Assembly (NCBI RefSeq): GCF_013912375.1
Contig: NZ_JACETV010000002.1
Coordinates: 682,001 to 746,000, forward strand
Direction of reading: 5' to 3'
Source: Emticicia sp. BO119
Lineage (GTDB): Bacteria; Bacteroidota; Bacteroidia; Cytophagales; Spirosomataceae
DNA length: 64,000 nt
In this document: piece by piece, positions 53,262 to 62,024 of the stretch
Numbering within the stretch: the first letter of the stretch is position 1
Layout of the letters: every line of letters begins with the position of its first letter
The notes under the pieces: generated by a model
Databases searched by the model: none
Told to the model about the DNA's origin: nothing
Seen by the model: only the letters and a program-made list of their open reading frames with translations
Program-made: the position numbers and the translations under genes

Positions 53262-53277
53262 TTCGTAACTTTACGAA
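53262..53277. promoter_or_regulatory. Palindrome upstream of the ECF sigma gene
   Basis: TTCGTAA and TTACGAA form 7-bp inverted arms with a 2-bp spacer, 80-95 bp upstream of the sigma-factor ATG. It could be an operator, or part of an autoregulated promoter. No regulator is known to me for it. Confidence 0.45.
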
Positions 53278-53356
53278 ATTATGGAGAACTATACAATTGA
53301 GCTACTACACCTCCTATAAAATGCTCTTTATAGGTTTTTAAAAAGCAAATACGCTT

Positions 53357-53968
53357 ATGGAAGAAGAAATAATTGAAATAGAGAGATATTCTGAAAAAGA
53401 AAAATATGCAGTCTTTGATAAGGAGTTTATGCCTCACATAGACTCTATGTATAACTTTGCTTTTCGGTTGACCAATGATGAAGACGATGCCAATGACCTT
53501 GTGCAGGATACATATCTGAAAGCGTTTCGATTTATCAATTCATTTGAACGTGGAACTAATGCCAAAGCATGGTTGTTTAGAATCTTGAAAAACAGTTTCA
53601 TTAACGACTATCGCAAGAAGAGTAAAGAACCTTCAAAAGTTGATTATCAGGACGTTGAAACTACATACAATTCGGTAGAAGATGCCGAAATGGATGCAAC
53701 AACCGACTTGCGTACAGAAACTGTTCAGGATATGATTGGCGATGAAGTTGCCAATGCGTTGAACAGCTTGCCGGTTGATTTTCGTACAGTAATTATTCTT
53801 TGTGATATTGAAGGATTTACTTATGAAGAAATGGCAAAGATATTGGATATACCTATCGGCACGGTAAGGTCAAGGTTACATAGAGCAAGAAATTTGTTGA
53901 AAGAGAAGCTGAAAAACTATGCCTCATCAATGGGTTATAAAACCGATGAAATGGCAGAGCAGGATTAA
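53357..53968 (+). CDS. ECF RNA polymerase sigma factor
   Basis: A 203-residue sigma-70-family factor. Region 2 is at about residues 24-90 (MYNFAFRLTNDEDDANDLVQDTYLKAFRF, then NAKAWLFRILKNSFINDYRK) and region 4 at about 130-185 (LPVDFRTVIILCDIEGFTYEEMAKILDIPIGTVRSRLHRA). An acidic tail follows. It is followed by a small HxxxCxxC protein, the typical zinc-binding anti-sigma arrangement (as in SigR/RsrA), which suggests response to oxidative or thiol stress. Confidence 0.93.
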   Translation: MEEEIIEIERYSEKEKYAVFDKEFMPHIDSMYNFAFRLTNDEDDANDLVQDTYLKAFRFINSFERGTNAKAWLFRILKNSFINDYRKKSKEPSKVDYQDVETTYNSVEDAEMDATTDLRTETVQDMIGDEVANALNSLPVDFRTVIILCDIEGFTYEEMAKILDIPIGTVRSRLHRARNLLKEKLKNYASSMGYKTDEMAEQD

Positions 53969-54105
53969 GCCGGGTGGTCTTAATGAGACTTTAAATTAAG
54001 GAATATTTTACTAACGATATATGCTTTTGGTTGATAAACCAGGGCGTCATTTACAAAACATTAATAGAGAGGGAAGTAGAACAATGTCCCCTAAACATTA
54101 TACCA

Positions 54106-54405
54106 ATGAAAGAAAGGTGTGAAAATCATCAAAAGTGTATGCAGATGATACAGGCTGTACTTGATGGATCGGCATCTGCCGCTGAGGTAGAACATTTTAA
54201 GTTACATATGCACGATTGCCTGCCCTGTATAGAGGGTTATAAACTGGAGAAAAGTATCAAAGATGCACTTCAGGTGAAAATGGAGAAAAAGTGTTGCCCA
54301 CAGGCAACAGTTGTAGATATAAGGGCAAAAATTGGTTTAGGAATAGTATTATTAGGATTCATAGTAGCAGAAGTAAAACTGTATCATTTGTTGTTTAGTT
54401 GTTGA
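54106..54405 (+). CDS. Zinc-type anti-sigma factor with one membrane helix
   Basis: A 99-residue protein starting at MKERCENHQKC. The zinc anti-sigma motif HMHDCLPC (HxxxCxxC) is near residue 44, with two more Cys at positions 5 and 11. A hydrophobic helix lies near the C-terminus (IGLGIVLLGFIVAEV). It should bind and hold the ECF sigma until a signal arrives. It lies 137 bp after the sigma stop on the same strand and is followed by a terminator. A longer reading from 54031 is open, but the ATG at 54106 fits the family start. Confidence 0.82.
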   Translation: MKERCENHQKCMQMIQAVLDGSASAAEVEHFKLHMHDCLPCIEGYKLEKSIKDALQVKMEKKCCPQATVVDIRAKIGLGIVLLGFIVAEVKLYHLLFSC

Positions 54406-54429
54406 TTTCACTATCTTTGCAAAATATTC

Positions 54430-54464
54430 AGCCATCAGGTTTCGTAAACTTGGTGGCTTTTTTA
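54430..54464 (+). terminator. Terminator of the sigma/anti-sigma genes
   Basis: A 13-bp stem with two G-U pairs (AGCCATCAGGTTT with AAACTTGGTGGCT) and a 3-nt loop, followed by six T. It begins 25 bp after the anti-sigma stop and precedes gmk. Confidence 0.85.
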
Positions 54465-54516
54465 ATAATTTTATTGTTGCTACCCACCTTGCTCCGGCAA
54501 GTATAAATCATTTTTA

Positions 54517-55122
54517 ATGAAAGGTAAAGCCATCATATTTTGTGCTCCCTCAGGTTCGGGAAAAACAACCATTGTTAAGCACTTGCTTGATAAATATAAT
54601 TCAAATCTGGGTTTTTCAATTTCGGCATGTACGCGTGACAAACGAGGACGTAATGAAGAAAACGGAAAAGACTATCACTTTTTAAGTATCCACGATTTTA
54701 AAGAGAGAATAGACAACGAAGAGTTTATTGAATGGGAGGAAGTGTATCCGGGTGCTTATTATGGCACTTTGAAGTCAGAAATTGAAAGAATGTGGGCAGA
54801 GGGGAAAAATGTAATTTTTGATGTAGACGTAAAAGGTGGCGTAAACCTGAAAAAATATTTTGGCGATGCCGCACTGGCTATTTATGTAAAAGTGCCTTCG
54901 ATGGAAGAACTGGAAAAGCGATTAAGAGGCAGAGGAACAGATAGTGAAGACAGCATTTCCAGACGCTTATACAAAATGAAATTTGAAATGGAATTTCAGA
55001 ACAGATTTGATGTGATTTTGCTGAACGATGATATTGAGACTTCGTGGCAAAAGGCAGAAGAACTCTATGAAAGTTTTGTGAGAGATGAATTGAAGATTGA
55101 AAAGAAGCCTTTAGAAATATAA
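54517..55122 (+). CDS. gmk: Guanylate kinase
   Basis: A 201-residue kinase that phosphorylates GMP to GDP. The P-loop is [14 protein letters not shown] at residues 8-21; the GMP-binding and lid regions are [35 protein letters not shown] and [15 protein letters not shown], and [17 protein letters not shown]. Length is typical. It is single between terminators and convergent with purH, another purine gene. Confidence 0.97.
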   Translation: MKGKAIIFCAPSGSGKTTIVKHLLDKYNSNLGFSISACTRDKRGRNEENGKDYHFLSIHDFKERIDNEEFIEWEEVYPGAYYGTLKSEIERMWAEGKNVIFDVDVKGGVNLKKYFGDAALAIYVKVPSMEELEKRLRGRGTDSEDSISRRLYKMKFEMEFQNRFDVILLNDDIETSWQKAEELYESFVRDELKIEKKPLEI

Positions 55123-55130
55123 TCAAGTGT

Positions 55131-55189
55131 AAAATATAAATAGAAATGCGCCATAGAGACAAACTATGGCGCATTTCTATTTATATTTT
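55131..55189. terminator. 26-bp perfect hairpin between gmk and purH
   Basis: The 26-bp arms (55131-55156 and 55164-55189) are exact inverse copies with a 7-nt loop; the inner part is GCGCCATAG/CTATGGCGC and the outer part A/T. It serves as bidirectional terminator for the convergent genes gmk and purH. Confidence 0.9.
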
Positions 55190-55197
55190 AGATACTA

Positions 55198-56718
55198 TTA
55201 ATGCAAGAAGTGTCTCACACCAGTCATTACCATCGCTACACCGTTTTTATTACAGAAATCAATTGAATCCTGGTCACGGATAGACCCCCCAGGCTGAACT
55301 ACCGCTGTGATGCCTGCGTCGTGAGCAATTTCCACACAATCAGGGAAAGGGAAGAAGGCTTCTGAGGCCATTGCTGCACCTTTCAGATCAAATCCAAATG
55401 TATTAGCCTTTTCAATAGCTTGTTTCAAGGCATCTACACGTGAGGTTTGACCCACACCACAGGCTAATAATTGTCCGTCTTTTGCTAAAACTACATTATT
55501 TGATTTCAGGTGTTTACAAATTTTCAAGGCAAATTCTAATGCTTTTACTTCATCTATGGTAGGCACTTTTTCGGTAGCTACTTTAAAGTCTGCGGCTGTT
55601 TCAATTGCATTGTCTTTATCTTGTTCTAAAACACCATTCAAAAGCGTACGGAATTGTTTTTTGCTCAATTCAACAGGCTTTCTTATTAATAAACGGCGGT
55701 CTTTTTTCTTCTTCAGGATAGTCAATGCATCTTCGTCAAAAGACGGCGCAATCAATATCTCAAAAAACAATTTATGTAATTCTTCGGCAGTAGCCAAATC
55801 AACATTTGTATTGGTAATAATCACACCTCCGAAAGCCGATACAGGGTCACAAGCCAACGCATTTACATACGCTTCTTTTGCTGTCGGGGCAGAAGCTACA
55901 CCGCAGGCATTATTATGTTTGATAATTACAAAAGATGTTTCTTCAAACTCATCAATCAAACGTACACAGGCTTCAACATCCATCAGGTTATTGTATGATA
56001 GCTCTTTACCATGAATCTGCTCGAACATTTGATCTAAATCGCCATAGAAAGTAGCGGCCTGATGTGGGTTTTCACCATAGCGAAGTGCTTTCTGTGGAAG
56101 TGCAGCAAAGTTTTGTACTTGTGTATATACATCACCACTGAAATACGCATGGATAGCCGTATCATATTGCGAACTCATGCCAAAACCTTCCATGGCATAG
56201 CGGCGGCGGTCTTCTAAATCAGTTGCACAGCCTTTGCTTTGTAGGATTTCGAATACGTCATCGTATTGATTACGTGAGGATACAATCAGTACATCATTGA
56301 AGTTTTTTGCAGCTCCGCGAATCAACGAGATACCACCAATATCTATTTTCTCAATAATATCTTCTTTACTTGCACCAGAGGCAACAGTTTCCTGAAAAGG
56401 ATATAAATCGACAATCACTAAATCAATTGACGGAATTTCAAATTGGGCGGCAGTCTCAATATCCCCCTCATTATCTCTACGATACAAAATACCACCGAAA
56501 ACTTTTGGGTGAAGCGTTTTTACACGTCCGCCAAAGATAGACGGGTAGCTGGTCAGGTCTTCTACTGCTGTTACAGGAATACCCAGATCTTCAATGAAAC
56601 TTTGTGTACCACCTGTCGAGAAAATCTGTACGTTATGCTCATGAAGGAGTTTTACTATTTTATCTAAGCCGTCTTTGTAATAAACCGAAATAAGAGCCGA
56701 TTGAATCTTCTTAGCCAT
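55198..56718 (-). CDS. purH: Bifunctional AICAR transformylase / IMP cyclohydrolase
   Basis: A 506-residue PurH enzyme for the last two steps of IMP synthesis. The N-terminal cyclohydrolase (MGS-like) shows ALISVYYKDGLDKIV, STGGTQSFIEDLGIPV and GGRVKTLHPKVFGGIL; the transformylase part has LRYGENPHQAA and IIKHNNACGVASA, and the C-terminal SEAFFPFPDCVEIA region. The start at MAKKIQSALIS (56718) is chosen, since the extra 24 upstream residues are not conserved. Single gene, with a palindrome about 60 bp upstream. Confidence 0.97.
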   Translation of the reverse strand: MAKKIQSALISVYYKDGLDKIVKLLHEHNVQIFSTGGTQSFIEDLGIPVTAVEDLTSYPSIFGGRVKTLHPKVFGGILYRRDNEGDIETAAQFEIPSIDLVIVDLYPFQETVASGASKEDIIEKIDIGGISLIRGAAKNFNDVLIVSSRNQYDDVFEILQSKGCATDLEDRRRYAMEGFGMSSQYDTAIHAYFSGDVYTQVQNFAALPQKALRYGENPHQAATFYGDLDQMFEQIHGKELSYNNLMDVEACVRLIDEFEETSFVIIKHNNACGVASAPTAKEAYVNALACDPVSAFGGVIITNTNVDLATAEELHKLFFEILIAPSFDEDALTILKKKKDRRLLIRKPVELSKKQFRTLLNGVLEQDKDNAIETAADFKVATEKVPTIDEVKALEFALKICKHLKSNNVVLAKDGQLLACGVGQTSRVDALKQAIEKANTFGFDLKGAAMASEAFFPFPDCVEIAHDAGITAVVQPGGSIRDQDSIDFCNKNGVAMVMTGVRHFLH

Positions 56719-57086
56719 TTTGGAATGATTTTTGCGATGTATTATACGTAAATCTGAAAGTCTCGTGCCAAACTGATTTTTGCCTGGCAAAAAAATGAGA
56801 GTGCAAAATTACTGCTTTTTTGGAATACGACAGCATTTTTCTGGAAACATTCAAAATTAGTACATAATGGGCATCAAAACAGGCTTTTTTGGGGATATTT
56901 AAATATGAAGATGCAGTGTTTCTGAGAAATACTTTCTCAGAAAAATACAAATTTTAGTAAGACTATCATAATAAGCAAAGTAGTGGAGGAACGAATATCC
57001 TCGCTACTGAGCGTTTCTATACTGAGTGCAAGTTTTCGCGAGGAGGCTTGCATTTCTTTTTATATGGTAGCAGTAAAAGCTATTTT
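56719..57086. other. 368-bp intergenic region with several inverted repeats
   Basis: No gene seen. It holds a near-perfect palindrome at 56777-56793 (TTTTTGCC, one T, GGCAAAAA) upstream of purH; an 11-bp hairpin at 56919-56943 (TTTCTGAGAAA, TAC, TTTCTCAGAAA); an imperfect inverted repeat near 56982-57015 (GTGGAGGA with TCCTCGCT); and a GCAAG/CTTGC hairpin with a T-rich exit at about 57028-57060. The last two lie in a slightly GC-richer stretch that could be a repeat remnant. Confidence 0.5.
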
Positions 57087-57638
57087 CTACATTCTCGGCT
57101 TCCATGTAATTTCTTCACTACTCAGTTCCTGAGTCATTTTTCTGGAGAGTACAAACAAATAATCAGACAAACGATTGATGTATTTAATCACCAGCGGATT
57201 CACCTCTTCTTCTTCCGACAAACGAATCACCAGTCTTTCGACCCTACGGCAAACTGTGCGGGCAAGATGAGCGAACGAAACAGATTGATTTCCCCCAGGC
57301 AAGACAAAGGCCCTGAGTGGTGGAAGTTCAGTATCCATCTTATCCATTTCGTTTTCCAAGAGGGTAATATCTTCTTCCAACAAACTGGGGATAGGTTTCT
57401 TCCTGACTTGCTCCGGTTCAGAAGCTAAATCAGCCCCGATAGTAAAGAGCCTATCCTGAATTTCTTTCAATAAATCCCGACGGGATTCATTGATGGGCTG
57501 GTCTCTTACTAACCCTATCCATGAATTGAGTTCATCTACTGTACCGTAAGATTCAATCTTTAAATCTCCTTTACTGACTCTTCGACCACCCACAAGGGCA
57601 GTTGTGCCTTTATCACCTGTTTTTGTATATATTTTCAT
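57087..57638 (-). CDS. ATP:cob(I)alamin adenosyltransferase (PduO type)
   Basis: A 183-residue PduO-type enzyme that adenosylates cob(I)alamin. The N-terminal KIYTKTGDKGTTALVGGRRVSKGD binds ATP; further signatures are YGTVDELNSWIGL, LPGGNQSVSFAHLARTVCRRVERLV and VNPLVIKYINRLSDYLFVLSR. It supplies adenosylcobalamin, for example to methylmalonyl-CoA mutase. No cobalamin riboswitch is visible upstream. Single gene. Confidence 0.95.
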   Translation of the reverse strand: MKIYTKTGDKGTTALVGGRRVSKGDLKIESYGTVDELNSWIGLVRDQPINESRRDLLKEIQDRLFTIGADLASEPEQVRKKPIPSLLEEDITLLENEMDKMDTELPPLRAFVLPGGNQSVSFAHLARTVCRRVERLVIRLSEEEEVNPLVIKYINRLSDYLFVLSRKMTQELSSEEITWKPRM

Positions 57639-57669
57639 AGTAATAGACGAAATACATTTATGAAATGTA

Positions 57670-57850
57670 ACATAAATATATTGTCCCTATGGGACTTTGA
57701 AATGCTATGATTCATTTCTACCTAATATATTATCCCTTCAGCATACGCATTCGGGATAGTGATTTCTTAGTCCTGTAGGGACGATATATCAGTAGTTAGC
57801 TTGAAAGCTTCAAAGCTCAGTATCCCGTAGGGATAATATATTTTTATAGC
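57670..57850. repeat. Cluster of four related TCCC-TA-GGGA palindromic repeat units
   Basis: Four copies of a unit close to ATATATTRTCCCTAYGGGA occur in alternating direction: at about 57673 (forward), 57725 (forward, decayed), 57768 (inverse, CTGTAGGGACGATATAT) and 57820 (inverse, CCCGTAGGGATAATATAT). The flanks share TTTGAA words. It fills the 232-bp gap between the adenosyltransferase and lipoprotein genes and looks like a dispersed Bacteroidota intergenic repeat. Confidence 0.6.
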
Positions 57851-57870
57851 CGTAAGAGATTATATTTAGT

Positions 57871-60348
57871 TTACTTCCCCGCTAAAAAATCTTTATAAGT
57901 GCTACACTCTTTAATCAATTGCTCTTCGTAGTTGGTTTGTTGATATTTGGTTTTCAACAAATTGAAATAAGTAGCATATTTCTCTTTTCTGAGCGTCTCC
58001 AGAGTCTTGGTTATTTCTGCTTCTTTCGTTTCACGTTCTCCGTCAGGAAGTGAATAAAGTCTATCATACATCGCGCCATAGGCCAATTCGTATCTGATTT
58101 TCTGACAAGCCGCAGCTAAGTAACAAGCCTTTGCAGCAGTTTCAGCATTAGGAGCTACATTCATGGCTTTGTCGAAATAATAAAGTGCTTTTTCAGAAGT
58201 ATAATAATCATCCGTTTCGTTCTTCTGCTCACCGCCACTCCAGGCTCTGCGTTGTAGAATCCAGCTATTGCCAAAGTAGCCCATGTTATAGCTACCACAA
58301 CCTAAAAGCAACCAACTCTCATAATCTTTCGGATTTTTATTGACCTTCTCCTGCAATTCCGCCATACGAATGGCAAAAGATAATGAGGTAACAGTTTCTT
58401 TAGGGTTTGCTTCACCCTGACCATTCAGGTGGAAAGGATTTACATCCAAATAGGTTTTATACGGCTCTGCCTCCCATACTTCCGGTGAAATATGCTTCCA
58501 CGCATCTGCCGCTTTGGCATATTGGTGTTCTGCTAAAGCCCTTCTTCCTAAAACCAGATAGAGATAATTATTATCTAATCCTGTTAGTCTGATCAAACGA
58601 TTGTCAAAATCAGTATGATTGTTCTTCGCAAAATAATCAAGTGTATGCGTAATAGTAGCCGATGAAGTAGAGTCTTCAATCGCATATTGGTCTGCACTGC
58701 TCATAAAATTGGCTGTTGCTACCCAACCCTCTTCCTGTTTATGATACCCTAACTGATACGAGGTTAACAAAGAAACCAGAAAAGCTTTGGCTTTACCCTC
58801 CGGCGATGCCTTCACGGTTCTCTCATCATCCTTTTTACCAAAGCAGCTCGCAAACCAACCTAAAGACTTATTTTCTTTGACTTGCCCCCCGTTCTTAAAT
58901 GGCCTTGTTTCTCCGCCTTCAGCAAATTCATTTGTTGTGTTAATTCCTTCATACTTAGCTGCCAGAATCTTGCAGGCAGCATTGAAGTTATTAGCCGTTC
59001 GGAATTTATCTGAACGAGCAAATCTTTCTAATAGTGGAATCACCCTTTTCTCCATTTCAGGCGTAACCACCGGCGACTCACTTACGGCTAATATCATTTC
59101 CTGCATGGCTATCTGGTCTTGTATGTATTTATTATCTGTCGGCATTTCCTTGGCTTTTTGTAGTAGTTTGTTAGCCTTCGGATAATCCTGTGCAATAAAT
59201 GTCAGATAAGCGGCTGCTGTGTACCAGAAAGGAGATTTTTTCAAAGTAGGATTTTCGGCAGATTCAAGCGAAAAATCTAAAAGTTTACTGAAATAATTAC
59301 CTGATTCTTTCTTTAAGGTCTCTTTTTTTGTAGAATCAAGATTCCAGTAAGAATATTTCAAATCTTGCCAGTTGGTAAAGAAAAACTCTTCATTTTTATT
59401 GATTTCACGAGCCATTACAAACTCCAACATCGGGTTATTGATGTCTAATTCTCGCATTTGTTCCATCATTGGTAAAGCATCCTGAAAGGGTAGAACTGCC
59501 GTAGCGGCATATACATTGGCTTTTTCGGCATCGCTCTTGCAAAGTTTAAGTGCTTCTTCCTGTAGTTTTGGCAAATAAGCTCTTAAACTTAAATGAGCTG
59601 CTTTTCTACGGGTAGGAGATGTAACAAATACTTGAGAAAAATGGTAATAAGCCTGTGTAGAATCTCCGGCATGCGTATATGCCCCAGCTACACGGGAGCG
59701 AGCCCAATCGCTGATGAAAGTTTTCTGCGAGAGCGGTTCCACCAGTTTTTTGTATAATTCTATACTCTTTTGAGGATTACCCGCCATATCAGCTACTTTT
59801 ACAGCCTGATAAGCCAGACGTTCTTTTATAAAGTTATCTTTAGCCTGGGTATATAGTGTCGGAATATCACTTAACCATTTTTCGTAATTAGCCGTGTATG
59901 AACTGCCCGGAATACTGCCATCAGAAGCATTATAAGTATCTGCTCCTTCTATTTTTCTTGCCAACTCTAAATATTCAACAACTTCAGTTTTCCCTTTTTG
60001 CTGTAAGGCTTCTGTCAAACCTGTTGTACTTTTACTATCTTCTTGAGTATATAGTTCACCAGTAACTACTTGCTCCTCAACTCCTGCATAGCTTGCCCAT
60101 GCTTTGGTATTTTCTACCTCAGAAGGGTCTGCTTTATCTCCTGAATCCCATAGGTTATAGTCGTATAAAAACTGTGAGGTAAAATTATAATTGTGAAATT
60201 GTGCTTCGTTATTGGCACTTTCGGGCGCAAAAAAGCTTTTAAATTCATCATAGTCAAAAGGCTCAGGACCACAGGCCATCAGCAATAAAATGATGATAGA
60301 TTTAGTGCGGTAACTCAAACGAAAGAAAGATCTGGTGGAGTTGCTCAT
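57871..60348 (-). CDS. Large TPR-like lipoprotein of unknown function
   Basis: An 825-residue protein. The N-terminal RTKSIIILLLMACGPEPF fits a lipoprotein signal (Cys after LMA). The rest is mostly helical, with TPR-like units (for example SIELYKKLVEPLSQ, ARSRVAGAYTHAGDSTQAYYHFSQ, ALYYFDKAMNVAPNAETAAKACYLAAACQK). No catalytic domain recognised. Its start overlaps the end of the upstream lipoprotein gene by 47 bp, so the two are probably coupled in translation and act together at a membrane surface. Confidence 0.8.
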   Translation of the reverse strand: MSNSTRSFFRLSYRTKSIIILLLMACGPEPFDYDEFKSFFAPESANNEAQFHNYNFTSQFLYDYNLWDSGDKADPSEVENTKAWASYAGVEEQVVTGELYTQEDSKSTTGLTEALQQKGKTEVVEYLELARKIEGADTYNASDGSIPGSSYTANYEKWLSDIPTLYTQAKDNFIKERLAYQAVKVADMAGNPQKSIELYKKLVEPLSQKTFISDWARSRVAGAYTHAGDSTQAYYHFSQVFVTSPTRRKAAHLSLRAYLPKLQEEALKLCKSDAEKANVYAATAVLPFQDALPMMEQMRELDINNPMLEFVMAREINKNEEFFFTNWQDLKYSYWNLDSTKKETLKKESGNYFSKLLDFSLESAENPTLKKSPFWYTAAAYLTFIAQDYPKANKLLQKAKEMPTDNKYIQDQIAMQEMILAVSESPVVTPEMEKRVIPLLERFARSDKFRTANNFNAACKILAAKYEGINTTNEFAEGGETRPFKNGGQVKENKSLGWFASCFGKKDDERTVKASPEGKAKAFLVSLLTSYQLGYHKQEEGWVATANFMSSADQYAIEDSTSSATITHTLDYFAKNNHTDFDNRLIRLTGLDNNYLYLVLGRRALAEHQYAKAADAWKHISPEVWEAEPYKTYLDVNPFHLNGQGEANPKETVTSLSFAIRMAELQEKVNKNPKDYESWLLLGCGSYNMGYFGNSWILQRRAWSGGEQKNETDDYYTSEKALYYFDKAMNVAPNAETAAKACYLAAACQKIRYELAYGAMYDRLYSLPDGERETKEAEITKTLETLRKEKYATYFNLLKTKYQQTNYEEQLIKECSTYKDFLAGK

Positions 60349-61324
60349 GGCTGTATTTTGATATAGTTTTTGGGTCTAAATCATAGAATGCAAAGGTAAG
60401 TTTTTGTGTCGATATTTGCCTACTTAAAGCCCTTGAACCTTTTAAAAGTTCTTCATATTCAACGGCTTCTGCCCGAATCATATCACCTTTACGCAACGAG
60501 ATACCAAAAGCTTGAGCATCCTCCAGCACATAGTACTTGTTACCTTCTTTTTTCAGGAACTTTTGTTGATTCAAAGTCTCACTGTCTAACTTATTGATAA
60601 CCGTCATAAACCGATTATCCCTATAAAAAATGGCCCATCTGAATAATGGAAACACTATATCTAATGCCAAGGGATATTTGCTGAGTGTGGCAGTATATTG
60701 CGAAGCCGCATCAAGGTCATAGATAGAGTTCTTAATCCGTGGTTTTTTCCAGTCAGACATATTATAGAACATCAGCATCCCTCTATCCACAGGTGGAATG
60801 CCGGTTTTATGAGCAAACTTAATCTGATGAAGCCTGATAGTAGCCGAAAGCGTTTTACCTTTGCAATACTTTCTGTACAAATCCAAAAACTTAAAATATT
60901 TTGTCCTGGTACTAATAGTCCAATCACAATCAAACTGAATCTCCGTATAAGGTCTATTCTGCCAGATATTTTCTAACTGGCCATGTATAAAATCTGCAAA
61001 ATCGTCAAGGTAAGTATAAGATATTTGTTTGAGTGTCTGATTTGTTATAAAAACTACCGGAACAAGAGCTAAGTTTACAGGCACAGTATCCCGAAACATT
61101 ATAGGAGCTTTTAGTGTGGGAGTGTTGTCAGCAAAATTCCAGTCTATATCAAAGGCTTTGATGTACAACTTATTTACATGGCAAGTATCAAGTGTTTGTC
61201 GCTCCTGAGGGCTTAACTGAAAGGTAGATTTCCAATAATAAAATGCTCTTGTAATATCTTTAGGAGGAGTATCCGACCCACAGGCGTGTAGCAATAAAAC
61301 AAGAATAAGCAGGTAAAATCGCAT
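60302..61324 (-). CDS. Lipoprotein of unknown function, TIM-barrel-like
   Basis: A 340-residue protein. The start MRFYLLILVLLLHACGSD is a good lipoprotein signal; a reading 17 codons longer has no such merit. Segments IQFDCDWTISTRTKYFKFLDLY, LSATIRLHQIKF and PPVDRGMLMFYNMSDW recall glycoside-hydrolase-like barrels of the DUF3142 kind (recalled, uncertain). The overlap of 47 bp with the TPR lipoprotein gene suggests that the pair is conserved together. Confidence 0.78.
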   Translation of the reverse strand: MRFYLLILVLLLHACGSDTPPKDITRAFYYWKSTFQLSPQERQTLDTCHVNKLYIKAFDIDWNFADNTPTLKAPIMFRDTVPVNLALVPVVFITNQTLKQISYTYLDDFADFIHGQLENIWQNRPYTEIQFDCDWTISTRTKYFKFLDLYRKYCKGKTLSATIRLHQIKFAHKTGIPPVDRGMLMFYNMSDWKKPRIKNSIYDLDAASQYTATLSKYPLALDIVFPLFRWAIFYRDNRFMTVINKLDSETLNQQKFLKKEGNKYYVLEDAQAFGISLRKGDMIRAEAVEYEELLKGSRALSRQISTQKLTFAFYDLDPKTISKYSHEQLHQIFLSFELPH

Positions 61325-61492
61325 GAAGGCTAATGACCGGAAAAATTTATCAAATATACAAATCTGCCGAATCAAATTAGATTTTATGAGAAAAATCTAA
61401 TTCTCTGACGTAACTTTGTACCCTCGTGCTACACGATTTATCTTGTTTTGTCAGTGTTTATAATGTAGCATATAAACTGAAAACTACCCTCA

Positions 61493-61999
61493 ATGTCAAT
61501 ATCTCATATATTTTTTAGTTTTTGGCGCAAGGTTTCAATGCCTGTATTAGCTATTACTTTAATTGTTTGTTATTTTATTTTTCCAGATAATGTCGCCATT
61601 CACCATACTTCATCGGGGCGCCCTGATGACTTTATAAGTAAGCAGAATCTTTTTTATGTGGCTTTCGGATTCATTATAGGCTTAAACTTTTTATTGAACC
61701 TGCTAAGAACACAGATTCAGAAAATAAATTTTGAAAAACTTAATACAAACAGTGTATGGGCAAAAGAATCTGATACTTTAAAACATTTGCTTGAAGCCTG
61801 GTTTAATGCTTTTATTGCAGTAATGAATAGTTTTATGATTATTTTTTTGATTGCCTTAAACCGTATTAACCGAACAGAAGACCAAAGGTTAGATTTGAAT
61901 TATGATTGGGTGATAATCGGAGGAGCAATAGCGTTACTTATTGTTCTTTTTTATTTACCCATCAGATTGCTTTATACCAATCCGACTACAAGAGCGTAA
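61493..61999 (+). CDS. DUF1648-like membrane protein
   Basis: A 168-residue membrane protein with four hydrophobic segments (about 14-30, 52-70, 105-125, 140-160). The segment FPDNVAIHHTSSGRPDDFISKQNLFY after the first helix resembles the DUF1648 motif (IHxxxxGxPDxxxSK). Function unknown. It is 26 bp upstream of queA on the same strand, so the two may share a transcript. Confidence 0.75.
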   Translation: MSISHIFFSFWRKVSMPVLAITLIVCYFIFPDNVAIHHTSSGRPDDFISKQNLFYVAFGFIIGLNFLLNLLRTQIQKINFEKLNTNSVWAKESDTLKHLLEAWFNAFIAVMNSFMIIFLIALNRINRTEDQRLDLNYDWVIIGGAIALLIVLFYLPIRLLYTNPTTRA

Positions 62000-62024
62000 T
62001 GATGTCTGCCACGCGTTTTGATAT

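Noticed and set aside
53281-53319. 12-codon ORF (MENYTIELLHLL) upstream of the sigma-factor gene
   Set aside because: No repeated codons, coupling or hairpin pattern to support a leader peptide; probably chance.
57639-57670. Cobalamin riboswitch upstream of the adenosyltransferase gene
   Set aside because: The leader is short and AT-rich, and no B12-box-like sequence is visible.
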